Shown here: positions 44,878 to 53,380 of the stretch, piece by piece
How the letters are laid out: every line of letters starts with the position of its first letter
How positions within the stretch are numbered: the first letter of the stretch is position 1
Origin: an uncultured Saprospiraceae bacterium
GTDB taxonomy: Bacteria > Bacteroidota > Bacteroidia > Chitinophagales > Saprospiraceae
DNA: 64,000 nucleotides
Direction: 5' to 3'
NCBI GenBank assembly: GCA_937981555.1
Contig: CALJOK010000045.1
Span: 26,462 to 90,461, forward strand
Position numbers and translations under genes: made by a program
Notes under the pieces: generated by a model
Databases searched by the model: none
Told to the model about the DNA's origin: nothing
The model's input: only the letters and a program-made list of their open reading frames with translations

Positions 44878-45963
44878 TTATTCTTCGTTTTTCCAAATAG
44901 CACCATATTCCTCAACTAGTATATTATCGTAATAATCTGCTCTTTCGAAAAGATATTTAAATAATTTCATTCCGGTATCCATATTTAAATAGCGATCATA
45001 AATAAGTAAAGATAAAACAATATCATTTTCTTTGATGCTAAAAGTAAGGCCTTCAATCTCATAGTTTTGCTTCAAAAGGTATTCATATAGAGGATTTATA
45101 TTGTCTTTAGGCAATGAACAGAGGGATGCATCCCCCATGATTAGCCCTGTTTTTTCATGATATGAAATTTTGATAATTGCGCTTCCTTCGAGAATTTCCC
45201 AATGATTTGGGCCAATTCTAGAAAGTCCGACATTATGTCCCATCGAATCTAAAAGTTCTTCCATTGTTTTTGAAACCCCAAGTGCCTCGTATTCATCAAT
45301 TTTAGAAGGCATTTGAATTTTAGCACCACAATGTGGGCAATAATTCCCATCTGCTTTTTTTTCAAAAACAATATTAGAGCATGAACTACAACGAATTCCA
45401 ATTTGATCATTATCAGAGGCTTGAAATTCTTCGATTGTTTTTTGCAAATAATTTACAGGAAGTGAAAATCCAACGTTATTTCCATTTTGAATAACAAAAG
45501 TATTGATGCCTACAATCTTTCCATCTTTATTAATTAGTGGTCCTCCGCTATTTCCAGGATTGAGTGCGGCATCATGTTGAATGTAAATAAGATCATTTTT
45601 TTCTTCGTCAATATTAGAGACGATGCCTTGTGTAGCTGAATATTTTAAACCAAAAGGGTGACCTGCAGCAATAACTATTTCTCCTCGTTCCATCTCTTTC
45701 CCTAGATATAAGTCAACTCCAGGCGCTTCAATAATATTAGGTGGTTGCAAAAAAGCTAAATCATGACGTATATCTGAAAAAATTACTTTAGTCATTTGTT
45801 TTTCAAAACCTTCGCCATTGATGACTACTTCTCGATTATCTCTGATGACATGTTCGTTAGTAACGATTAGGTTGGCATCTTTTAAATAAAAACCAGTCCC
45901 CGTGCTATACGGAGTAGCAATCTGAACAATGACACTTTTATATTTATTAATTATTTCTTTCAT
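44878..45963 (-). CDS. Intracellular trypsin-like protease with zinc ribbon and C-terminal YbjN-like domain
   Basis: 361 residues, no signal peptide. S1C-type (HtrA/DegP-like) catalytic triad: His38 in TNEHVI, Asp68 in RHDLAFLQ and Ser139 in LNPGNSGGPLI. A zinc ribbon follows (Cys192, Cys195, Cys209, Cys212), and then about 130 residues of alpha/beta character that resemble the YbjN/type III chaperone-like fold. HtrA proteases usually carry a PDZ domain and act in the periplasm; this one has neither PDZ nor export signal. It overlaps the upstream gene by four bases, an ATGA-type coupling. Role unknown; the zinc ribbon and extra domain suggest recruitment of protein or nucleic-acid partners. 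Confidence 0.85.
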   Translation of the reverse strand: MKEIINKYKSVIVQIATPYSTGTGFYLKDANLIVTNEHVIRDNREVVINGEGFEKQMTKVIFSDIRHDLAFLQPPNIIEAPGVDLYLGKEMERGEIVIAAGHPFGLKYSATQGIVSNIDEEKNDLIYIQHDAALNPGNSGGPLINKDGKIVGINTFVIQNGNNVGFSLPVNYLQKTIEEFQASDNDQIGIRCSSCSNIVFEKKADGNYCPHCGAKIQMPSKIDEYEALGVSKTMEELLDSMGHNVGLSRIGPNHWEILEGSAIIKISYHEKTGLIMGDASLCSLPKDNINPLYEYLLKQNYEIEGLTFSIKENDIVLSLLIYDRYLNMDTGMKLFKYLFERADYYDNILVEEYGAIWKNEE

Positions 45964-47291
45964 GCTGTTTTCGTCAAGTCAAGATTTCGAACCATGATTA
46001 AAAATGATTTTGCAAAATTGGTCAACGTATCAAATTTTAATAAACTTTTATCAGGATCCATCCGACCATATAATTCTTCATTATTATTTGTAATCTCTTT
46101 GATGGCACGTTTGATTGCTTTTTTGTCAAAAGTATTTTTCACAGAATCATAATAATTCAAAGTATACCCCAAGTCTTTAAAATAATCTGCTTCGATTATT
46201 TGATAATACAGATGAAACAACTCTCGATCGGGACGAGGTGCAGCAAAATTAAACATACAATACCCCACAATATAACCAGGAATACCTATCGCAATTGAAT
46301 GATAACCATGCTCATTATACCAATCCATATTATGTAATTCGCCATCAATAAAACCTACTATCCGGTCATGATTGACAGGTTTAGTAATTCCGAAGGTTGA
46401 TTTTGTTAAATACATTTCTAAGAAATAATCTTCTTTCGTTCTTCCCAACAACTTCTTTAACTCTTTACGAATGATGATATTTTTTTGAGCTGGATTTTTT
46501 TTATCTGTAGTAAAATAAATACGATGAATTCGTTCTAAAGTCTCCATCATAAATCCTTCTGGCTTGGTCAAGTAGTCGAGTTTGTAACTTAGGTTTAATA
46601 AAATATAAGCATAGCCTCCAGGGTATTTATCTAAACTAGGTTTTCCGCTATCCATGGCTGCGAGCGCAGCATTTATTTCATTGATGACATATTTATACTT
46701 AACCTCTTTTTCTTTCAATGGAAGGTCAACCAAATGGACGGTATCTACAGGTTTTAACATCCTAAATTCATCAATTAGAATATCATCCAATTTATCAGCA
46801 TTAGTCGCTAATTCTTTGAGTGCATAATATAACTTGTAGGGAGATCCATCCAAAACATAAGTGTCAAAACGAATCGAAATATTGTTATCAGGATCGAGTG
46901 CAAAGCGACTGTAGCGAAGCGAAAAATTTCGTTCCATCAACCGACGCATAAAACCAATATTGAGGGTTTCTGTTTGAGCAACTTTGGCTTCGATAGTTAC
47001 TTTTTCAATATCAGCAACACCAATAGCTTTTTTGGAACCTTGAAAAATCTCAAAATAAATTTTTCCATTTTCTTCTTTCCAAATAACATTATCCTCAAAG
47101 TTATCTCGGAGATAATTGAAAAATTCCAAGTACGAAGCTATATACTCTTCTTTTTCAAACAACGCCAATGCTTTATCCCACGAATCATACTGTTTCGCAT
47201 CTTTGTAAGAGTCACTATATCTGCCAAAACTTAGTTTTGGTTGTGATTCTGTTTTACTTCCTCCTCCAAAAAGTTGATCAAAAAAGCTCAT
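45960..47291 (-). CDS. Cytosolic protein of unknown function, coupled to the trypsin-like protease
   Basis: 443 residues, no signal or membrane segment. The N-terminal 180 residues hold an alpha/beta domain with YbjN/CesT-like character (NVIWKEENGKIYFEIFQGSKKAIGVADIEKVTIEAKVAQ; ISIRFDTYVLDGSPYKLYYALKELATNADKLDDILIDEF). The remainder is helical, with FDTLTNFAKSFLIMVRN near the end. It shares its transcript with the downstream protease (4-base overlap) and contains the same kind of domain as the protease's C-terminus, so the two may work together. I do not recognise a named family. Confidence 0.7.
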   Translation of the reverse strand: MSFFDQLFGGGSKTESQPKLSFGRYSDSYKDAKQYDSWDKALALFEKEEYIASYLEFFNYLRDNFEDNVIWKEENGKIYFEIFQGSKKAIGVADIEKVTIEAKVAQTETLNIGFMRRLMERNFSLRYSRFALDPDNNISIRFDTYVLDGSPYKLYYALKELATNADKLDDILIDEFRMLKPVDTVHLVDLPLKEKEVKYKYVINEINAALAAMDSGKPSLDKYPGGYAYILLNLSYKLDYLTKPEGFMMETLERIHRIYFTTDKKNPAQKNIIIRKELKKLLGRTKEDYFLEMYLTKSTFGITKPVNHDRIVGFIDGELHNMDWYNEHGYHSIAIGIPGYIVGYCMFNFAAPRPDRELFHLYYQIIEADYFKDLGYTLNYYDSVKNTFDKKAIKRAIKEITNNNEELYGRMDPDKSLLKFDTLTNFAKSFLIMVRNLDLTKTA

Positions 47292-47405
47292 TGATTTTTA
47301 TGTAAAATTATTCTGTTTATTTTTGCGGGTCGAAATTTAATATAATTAACTGACTTTATTAAAAAAAAGAGGTCCTTAGGAAATTTTAACTTGAGTTAAA
47401 AACAC

Positions 47406-47413
47406 TAATTTTG
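47406..47413 (+). promoter_or_regulatory. Putative -7 promoter element of the GSCFA gene
   Basis: TAATTTTG fits TAnnTTTG and lies 20 bases before the start codon. Confidence 0.45.
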
Positions 47414-47432
47414 CCTAAGAACTTATATAAAT

Positions 47433-48425
47433 ATGAACAACGCTTTTCGAACGATACTTCAGCCTCAACCTTCTCCTTTTCAAATCAGCCATCAAAATGG
47501 AGTGCTCTGCATAGGGTCTTGCTTTGCTGAACATATTTATGAGCGCTTAGATGAATTTAAATTTAGCACTTTGCTCAATCCATTTGGAATTATTTTTAAC
47601 CCAATTTCGATAGCAAAAAGTTTAGAAATACTATTGGATGAAAATCGACTTTTTGAGGAAAAAGATCTTTTTCAACATCTCGGTGGATGGCATAGTTTTC
47701 AACATCATGGCAGTTTTTCTAATCCAAGTGAAGAACTTGTTTTGGAAAAAATAAATAATGCACTTCTGGAAGCAAGGGTGTTTTTAAAAAAATCAGAATA
47801 TCTCGTTTTGACATTTGGAACTTCTAATGTTTTTGTGAGTGAGAAAACAGCACAGGTCGTTGCGAATTGTCACAAGGTTCCTCAAAAGTATTTTATCCAT
47901 AAAAAATTAAGTTCAGATGAAATCATCTTAACTTTAGATGATGTTTTTAGAAAATTAACAGAAACATTTCCTCATTTAAAAATCATCACGACGGTTAGTC
48001 CAGTTCGTCATATTCGAGATGGATTAGTTGAAAATCAAGTGAGTAAAGCAAAACTTGTAGTGGCGCTTGATAACCTTTCTTCCCTTCATTCAAATCTTTC
48101 TTATTTTTCATCTTATGAAATTATGATGGATGATTTACGCGATTATCGTTTTTATAAAAAAGATTTAATTCATCCTAACGAAATGGCGGTGGACTACATT
48201 TGGGATTTTTTTTCTAAAACATTTTTTTCTGAAAAAACCATAGAGTTGAATGCGAAATTGGAAAAAATAAATTTGGCTAAAACTCATCGGCCTTTTCATC
48301 CTGAGTCAGAAGAACATTTAAAATTTAAGAAAAATCAATTGATAAAAATAGGAGAAATGGAAAAAGAATTTCCATTTTTAGATTTTGAAGAGGAGAAGGA
48401 GTTTTTTGGAAAAATTAAAGGCTGA
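47433..48425 (+). CDS. GSCFA-domain protein
   Basis: 330 residues, no signal peptide. It is named for the motif GSCFAEHI (residues 29-36); the body is SGNH-hydrolase-like: LVLTFGTSNVF, then TTVSPVRHIRDG (residues about 187-198) and DLIHPNEMAVDYIWDFF (residues about 245-261), with Ser30, a Gly/Asn turn and the D-x-x-H pair matching the usual catalytic order of SGNH enzymes. GSCFA proteins are common in Bacteroidota and are thought to be esterases of unknown substrate. Single gene, converging on the PagL-like gene. Confidence 0.88.
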   Translation: MNNAFRTILQPQPSPFQISHQNGVLCIGSCFAEHIYERLDEFKFSTLLNPFGIIFNPISIAKSLEILLDENRLFEEKDLFQHLGGWHSFQHHGSFSNPSEELVLEKINNALLEARVFLKKSEYLVLTFGTSNVFVSEKTAQVVANCHKVPQKYFIHKKLSSDEIILTLDDVFRKLTETFPHLKIITTVSPVRHIRDGLVENQVSKAKLVVALDNLSSLHSNLSYFSSYEIMMDDLRDYRFYKKDLIHPNEMAVDYIWDFFSKTFFSEKTIELNAKLEKINLAKTHRPFHPESEEHLKFKKNQLIKIGEMEKEFPFLDFEEEKEFFGKIKG

Positions 48426-48448
48426 ACTAATATATGATTTTAAAAAAG

Positions 48449-49636
48449 TCAAAAATTAATTCCACCTCCCAAACCAAAATACTCTGCAACCGTCAAATGA
48501 GTTTTTAAAGAAAAACTCAAAAATATTTTCCGATCCAAAACACTTTTTGATGGAAAGTAATACCGAGTGGAAAATTTATTGTAAAACCTTCCTCCTCGCA
48601 AAAAAGAAAAATCGCCCAAGTAAATTCCAGCTGATAAAGTCATACTCCAATTTCCAAAAAGAAATTCATCTCCCACAAAAAACATCAATCGAGAAGCTTT
48701 TTTCTTTGCATCACTTTCTGTTTCAGAATGATTGGTGTGAAGGACAAAATCAAAAATGGCTTTGTTTTGCTCGTACTCAAAACCTGCGATAATTCGATTC
48801 TGTTGATTCAAATAATAATTACCTCCAAGTGCGACAAAATAAATTGGATACCTTGGCCCACCTATCGAAAACCGTTGAACTAAGCCTGCTCCTGAATGCA
48901 CATCAATCCCAAATCGGCGAATCGCCTTTTTACTTTTTTCGTGAAAAACAAAATCAGTTTCTTTCAAAAGTTCAGGAGAATAATTAATGCTCAACATCAG
49001 AGCAGGAATATTCAAACCAAAATTAGGTAATCGGGAACCACCATTTGAAAAATGATTCAAACTGATGCCTGCATGGAATTTCAAATTTGAGGTAACCTGC
49101 CGAGCAGCATAAAATTTCATCAACATTGAAGCAGTAATATTTGAACCAATCGCATTATTTTCAGGATTCGAAACTGGATTATATTTTTTAGTCAAATAAG
49201 CAATTCCAGTTCCCACTTGAAAATGTCCCTTCCATTTTTTTCTTTCAAAAAGAGTCGTGGTAATATTTGGACAAAGGGTCAAAGCATTTCCTAAAATAGC
49301 TGTGTTACCAAATCGAAACCATGCTGCTGTTATTCCAAATTGAGGAAAATTTCGCCATTGCTGCCAGTCTTTTGTGCCATAAGTTTGGAATTTGAAATTC
49401 ACATCAGCACTAATCGTTGGCCCTTTTACATCGAAAGTCAACTCAGGCGAATGCTTAGTCACTACTCCAAAATGAAAAGTAGATTCAATAGAAAATCCTT
49501 TTTGCGCAGCTAAAAAATAAGAAGCAAAGCAAAAAAATAGGAGTAAACCACGTTTTTTTAAAATGCAGGGATAGTAAAAAAAATAAAGAATTTTAGCCTC
49601 GCTTGCCGTTAATTTCATTAACTGGTCGTTAAACAT
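48449..49636 (-). CDS. Acyloxyacyl hydrolase/PagL-like outer-membrane protein
   Basis: 395 residues. The signature LNHFSNGGSRLPNFGLN contains the His-Ser pair (H-x-S-N-G-G) of PagL lipid A 3-O-deacylases; the protein also has many short amphipathic strands, fitting an outer-membrane barrel. The N-terminus is long and does not begin with an ideal signal; the start may lie at Met7 or later, since the segment LLLFFCFASYFLAAQ ending near residue 45 is the real signal peptide. Expected reaction: removal of a fatty acyl chain from lipid A. Bacteroidota homologues are far longer than PagL (about 150) and the extra region is unexplained. Confidence 0.75.
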   Translation of the reverse strand: MFNDQLMKLTASEAKILYFFYYPCILKKRGLLLFFCFASYFLAAQKGFSIESTFHFGVVTKHSPELTFDVKGPTISADVNFKFQTYGTKDWQQWRNFPQFGITAAWFRFGNTAILGNALTLCPNITTTLFERKKWKGHFQVGTGIAYLTKKYNPVSNPENNAIGSNITASMLMKFYAARQVTSNLKFHAGISLNHFSNGGSRLPNFGLNIPALMLSINYSPELLKETDFVFHEKSKKAIRRFGIDVHSGAGLVQRFSIGGPRYPIYFVALGGNYYLNQQNRIIAGFEYEQNKAIFDFVLHTNHSETESDAKKKASRLMFFVGDEFLFGNWSMTLSAGIYLGDFSFLRGGRFYNKFSTRYYFPSKSVLDRKIFLSFSLKTHLTVAEYFGLGGGINF

Positions 49637-49902
49637 AAGTTAAAAGGATAGTGTGGTTACCTACAGTTTTAGAATATAACTCGTTCTTTGTCAGTAAGTT
49701 AAATGTTAAAGTCGATTTATTCGAAAAAAAAGACATGTAACCTTTGCCTATATTTCTGAGTCTTATAAATCGAAAACATTACAATAAAATTGTAAATTCG
49801 CAGTCTTTAAAAAAGGCGTTTATTTTTTTATAAAATTCAAAACACCTTTTTTTTAAAACTTAGAAAGCAAAAATAATTAAAGAATTAAAATCTAGTAAAA
49901 TT

Positions 49903-50442
49903 ATGAATAAGAATACAATTAGTATGATAGGAAAAAAATTAGTTTTTATGGTGGCTTTGGTCATGATGACTTCTGCTACGATGGTTGCTCAAAAAATTGC
50001 TTCCATTGATGTGAATGGAATTTTGGAAAGTATGCCAGAATATAAAAAAGCACAAACTGAATTGGATCAATCTGCTGCGAAGTGGAGACAAGATATCGCA
50101 AAAGAGTACGATAAGATCAAAGGTATGTACAATAAATATCAAGCTGAAAGTGTGATGATGACGGACGAAATGCGAAAGCAAAAAGAGGATGAAATCGTAG
50201 CGCAAGAGCAGACTGTAAGAGAAATGCAAAAAGCAAAATTTGGCCCAGAGGGAGCATTGTTTGAAAAAAGACAAGAACTTGTAGCACCAATTCAAGAGCA
50301 AGTGTATACTGCAATTGAAGAATATGCAACGGATAAAGGATATGATTATATTTTTGATTCAGGAGGAGCGACAGGAATTATTTTCGCTAATCCTCGATAT
50401 GACAAAACAGACGAAGTCAAAAAGAAATTAGGAATTAAGTAA
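49903..50442 (+). CDS. OmpH/Skp-family periplasmic chaperone
   Basis: 179 residues. Signal peptide ends TMVAQ, then KIASIDVNGILESMPEYKKAQTEL and a long coiled coil (about 55-130) before the core strand VYTAIEEYATDKGYDYIFDSGGATGIIFANPRYD. This is the Skp/OmpH layout: a trimeric periplasmic chaperone for outer-membrane proteins. It is followed 116 bases later by a second copy. Both follow the divergent PagL-like gene by 266 bases. Confidence 0.92.
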   Translation: MNKNTISMIGKKLVFMVALVMMTSATMVAQKIASIDVNGILESMPEYKKAQTELDQSAAKWRQDIAKEYDKIKGMYNKYQAESVMMTDEMRKQKEDEIVAQEQTVREMQKAKFGPEGALFEKRQELVAPIQEQVYTAIEEYATDKGYDYIFDSGGATGIIFANPRYDKTDEVKKKLGIK

Positions 50443-50463
50443 AGTAAAATAGCGTGTAGAGAT

Positions 50464-50471
50464 TATCTTTG
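50464..50471 (+). promoter_or_regulatory. Putative -7 promoter element of the second OmpH gene
   Basis: TATCTTTG fits TAnnTTTG, followed by CAC, 87 bases before the start codon of the second copy; suggests separate transcription of the pair. Confidence 0.45.
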
Positions 50472-50558
50472 CACTCCAATTCAAATAAAATTACATTTTA
50501 TCAACAAATCCGACTCTGAAAAATAAATTCGAGAAGGTAATTAAATCTGAAAATAGCA

Positions 50559-51065
50559 ATGAGAAAGTTTATTAAAATTAGTTGTTTATTAGTGATGTTT
50601 ACGATGATCACTATGAGCGCACAAGCTCAAAAATTTGGATTCATCGACTCTGATGCACTTCTTATCGAAATGCCAAAAGTAAAACAAGCTAGAGCAAATT
50701 TAGAGGTTTTACAAAAGCAACTACAGACTAAAGGTCAAAACATGGTAACCGATTTTCAAACTAAAGTGCAGGCTTTACAAACTAAAAGTCAGCAAGGTTT
50801 GATTACGCCTAAGGATGCAGCAGAGGAAGAGAAAAAATTAATGAAGAAGCAAGAAGAGATTCAAGCATTTGAACAAGATATGATTCGACAATTACAAGAG
50901 CGAGAAGCAAAAGAATTGCAACCAATCTTGGATGAAGTAAATGCTGCGATCAAAGCAGTAGCTAAAGAAAATGGCTACCAGTTTATTTTTGAAAAGAAGA
51001 CTTTGCTTTACTTTGAAGATTCTATGGATGTAGGAACTTTAGTAAAAGCAAAATTAAAGATGTAA
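50559..51065 (+). CDS. OmpH/Skp-family periplasmic chaperone, second copy
   Basis: 168 residues. Signal peptide ends MSAQAQ, then KFGFIDSDALLIEMPKVKQARANLEVLQ, the coiled coil with a basic/acidic pattern (about 45-120) and the terminal GYQFIFEKKTLLYFEDSMDVGTLVKAKLKM. Same family as the preceding gene, clearly diverged; the pair is a common arrangement in Bacteroidota. Chaperones outer-membrane proteins after Sec export. Terminated 38 bases after the stop. Confidence 0.92.
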   Translation: MRKFIKISCLLVMFTMITMSAQAQKFGFIDSDALLIEMPKVKQARANLEVLQKQLQTKGQNMVTDFQTKVQALQTKSQQGLITPKDAAEEEKKLMKKQEEIQAFEQDMIRQLQEREAKELQPILDEVNAAIKAVAKENGYQFIFEKKTLLYFEDSMDVGTLVKAKLKM

Positions 51066-51103
51066 AAACGACTTTGGGTTTTTCCCAAAAAATAGTTCAT
51101 AAA

Positions 51104-51140
51104 AAAATGGCAACTTCGAAAGAGGTTGCCATTTTTTTTT
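51104..51140 (+). terminator. Terminator of the OmpH pair
   Basis: Arms ATGGCAAC (51107-51114) and GTTGCCAT (51125-51132) with a T run. It ends 20 bases before the cyclase start, and overlaps a TTG that opens a longer frame for that gene, which is one reason not to use it. Confidence 0.88.
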
Positions 51141-51159
51141 ATTTTTGGAAAAAGAAATT

Positions 51160-51930
51160 ATGAAAATCACTTTAGAAAAAGGAAACAAAAGCTACGAAGC
51201 AAATCTTTCCCAGCCGCTTGACATTTCCATTCCTCTTGAAGCTGGCGACGAAACTGTCAATTGTTTTTATGCTCCACGTATGCAAACTTGGCCAGTTGTG
51301 GCGGGTGATTTTATTGGATCGACGAAGTATGGACCAGTTAATTTTTTAAATGTAAAATTAAACCCACATGGAAATGGTACTCACACCGAGTGTGTAGGAC
51401 ATATCGCAAAAGAAAAATACTCCATCAATCAATCGCTTCAAAATTTTCATTTTTTTGCTAAATTAATTTCAGTTACTCCAACTGAAATGGAAAATGGTGA
51501 TCACGTAATTTTGAAAGAACAACTCGAATCTCTTTTTGAAAAGAACGAAGCAGAAGCGATCGTCATTCGAACTTTACCTAATAAAAAGAAAAAAATGAAA
51601 ACGAATTATTCAGGAACTAATCCTACTTACGTTCATCATGATGCGACTCAATATTTAGTGGATTGTGGAGTACAACATTTGCTCATTGATTTACCTTCGG
51701 TGGATCGAGAAGAGGATGGAGCAGAGCTATTGTCTCATCATACCTTCTGGCAATACCCACATGCGACACGAGAGAATTGTACGATCTCAGAATTGATTTT
51801 TGTGAATGATGAAATTTCAGATGGGTTGTATTTATTGAATATTTCGATTGCTTCTTTTGAGATAGATGTGAGTCCGAGCAAACCTGTTTTGTATAAATTA
51901 AATAGAGTGTATAATATTTCTCCGAGGTAA
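51160..51930 (+). CDS. Cyclase-family (kynurenine formamidase-like) metal-dependent hydrolase
   Basis: 256 residues from ATG 51160; the frame is open from a TTG at 51145, but that lies in the terminator. The cyclase/KynB-like fold shows the metal site H-G-N-G-T-H-T-E-C (HGNGTHTECVGHI, about 70-85) and IDLPSVDREEDG near 180, with YVHHDATQYLVD between. Such proteins hydrolyse amide or lactone bonds, for example in tryptophan breakdown or polyketide processing. No kynurenine genes are beside it, so the substrate is open. It is 14 bases from the FAD oxidase. Confidence 0.88.
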   Translation: MKITLEKGNKSYEANLSQPLDISIPLEAGDETVNCFYAPRMQTWPVVAGDFIGSTKYGPVNFLNVKLNPHGNGTHTECVGHIAKEKYSINQSLQNFHFFAKLISVTPTEMENGDHVILKEQLESLFEKNEAEAIVIRTLPNKKKKMKTNYSGTNPTYVHHDATQYLVDCGVQHLLIDLPSVDREEDGAELLSHHTFWQYPHATRENCTISELIFVNDEISDGLYLLNISIASFEIDVSPSKPVLYKLNRVYNISPR

Positions 51931-51944
51931 AATTTTTATAAAAA

Positions 51945-53231
51945 ATGAAGAACTGGTCAGGCCTAGAAAAATGGAATCCATCTGAAATTTTGTTTCCAGA
52001 ATCTGAAGAAGCAATTCAACAGATTGTCAAATCTGCGCTAGGCAAAAAGCAAAAGATACGGATTATCGGTTCAGGACATTCTTTCACCAAACTTTGTGTA
52101 ACTGATGATATTCTAATCAGCCTCGACAAATATCAAGGACTAGTTCAAGTTGATAAATCATCGAACCAAGCCACAATAAAAGGCGGGACTAAATTGAAGA
52201 AATTAGGAGAGTTACTTCATGCTGAAGGTTTGGCAATGGAAAATCTAGGCGACATTGATGCGCAATCTATCGCAGGAACAGTTAGTACTGGAACGCATGG
52301 AACAGGAGCAGAATTTGGAACGATCAGTACTCAAATTCGAGCGATTCGATTGGTCAATGGCTTAGGCGAAATCATCGAATGTTCAAAAGAGAAAAATATT
52401 GAATTATTCAAAGCAGCACAAGTTTCACTCGGTGCTTTCGGTGTTATTACGCAGATAACTTTACAATGTATACCAAGTTACAAACTCAAAATGGTTTATG
52501 AAAAATCAAGTTTGAGTGAGATTTTAAAGACGTATAAATCGATCAATCAAGCAACTCGAAATTTCGAATTATATTGGATGCCTTACACAGATGCGGTGCT
52601 GACGAAGAAGGCAAATATTACCAACGAGGAAATTGATAAAATTGGAATCGGTAGTTTTTTTCAAGAATATATTTTAGAAAATTTAGGGTTCAAAATCTTC
52701 TGCGAGCTCGCAAATTATTTCCCTTCCAAAAATAAATGGGTTTCTGAAGTTTCTGCGAAAACACTTTCTACGGTGGTTAAGAGAGCCTATAGTCATAATA
52801 TTTATGCGACCGTTCGAGCAGTCAAATTTAATGAGATGGAATACAATATTCCAGTCGAAGCGTACGAAGAAGTGATGGAAGAAATCCAACGAACTTTTGA
52901 GGAAAACGAATTCAAGGTTCATTTTCCTATTGAAAATAGATTTGTTAAAGGAGATGATATTTATTTAAGTCCTGCTTTTGGTCGAGACTCTGCGTACATT
53001 GCTTGCCATGTTTATTCGAAGAAAAAGCATGAAGCATATTTTCAAAAAATGGAAGATATATTTAAAGCACATGAAGGTCGTCCACATTGGGGAAAGTTAC
53101 ATACTCGAGATGCAAATGAATTGTTACAACTTTATCCAAAGATGCCTGATTTTTTAAAACATCGAGCGGAGCAAGATCCTGAGCAAGTTTTTATTAACCC
53201 ATATTTAAAAGCCCTTTTGGGTATACTTTAA
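51945..53231 (+). CDS. FAD-linked sugar-lactone oxidase (D-arabinono-1,4-lactone oxidase-like)
   Basis: 428 residues. The PCMH-type FAD domain is at 12-180, with IIGSGHSFTKL (the His that normally links to FAD in this group) and IAGTVSTGTHGTGAEFGTIS. The C-terminal ALO domain ends with the HWGKLHTRDANELLQLYPKMPDF motif characteristic of aldonolactone oxidases. The family oxidises sugar lactones such as arabinono- or gulono-lactone, making ascorbate-like products, or hydroxy acids. It lies 14 bases from the cyclase gene and may be co-transcribed, so the pair could share a carbohydrate pathway. Confidence 0.9.
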   Translation: MKNWSGLEKWNPSEILFPESEEAIQQIVKSALGKKQKIRIIGSGHSFTKLCVTDDILISLDKYQGLVQVDKSSNQATIKGGTKLKKLGELLHAEGLAMENLGDIDAQSIAGTVSTGTHGTGAEFGTISTQIRAIRLVNGLGEIIECSKEKNIELFKAAQVSLGAFGVITQITLQCIPSYKLKMVYEKSSLSEILKTYKSINQATRNFELYWMPYTDAVLTKKANITNEEIDKIGIGSFFQEYILENLGFKIFCELANYFPSKNKWVSEVSAKTLSTVVKRAYSHNIYATVRAVKFNEMEYNIPVEAYEEVMEEIQRTFEENEFKVHFPIENRFVKGDDIYLSPAFGRDSAYIACHVYSKKKHEAYFQKMEDIFKAHEGRPHWGKLHTRDANELLQLYPKMPDFLKHRAEQDPEQVFINPYLKALLGIL

Positions 53232-53354
53232 CGTGGAGATCTGCTTTAGCTGACCGTAAAAAAAGAAAATAATAGTTTTTTTGCAAGAGAAAGTCATATT
53301 AGAAAAAATCGCTACGCTCTTTTTTCAGGTCTGCTAAAGCAGACCACCACGTGG
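53231..53354. repeat. Inverted repeat ahead of the PLP-enzyme gene
   Basis: About 122 bases. Outer arms ACGTGG (53231-53236) and CCACGT (53347-53352), then TCTGCTTTAGC and GCTAAAGCAGA near both ends (53240-53250 and 53333-53343), with an AT-rich middle; the right edge CCACGTGG is itself a palindrome. It begins at the last base of the oxidase stop codon and ends 27 bases before the next start. Confidence 0.75.
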
Positions 53355-53380
53355 AAAGTGCTAGCAAAAAAGCGAAATAA

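Noticed and set aside
51145..51159. TTG start for the cyclase gene
   Set aside because: It follows directly on the OmpH terminator T run; the ATG at 51160 is better.
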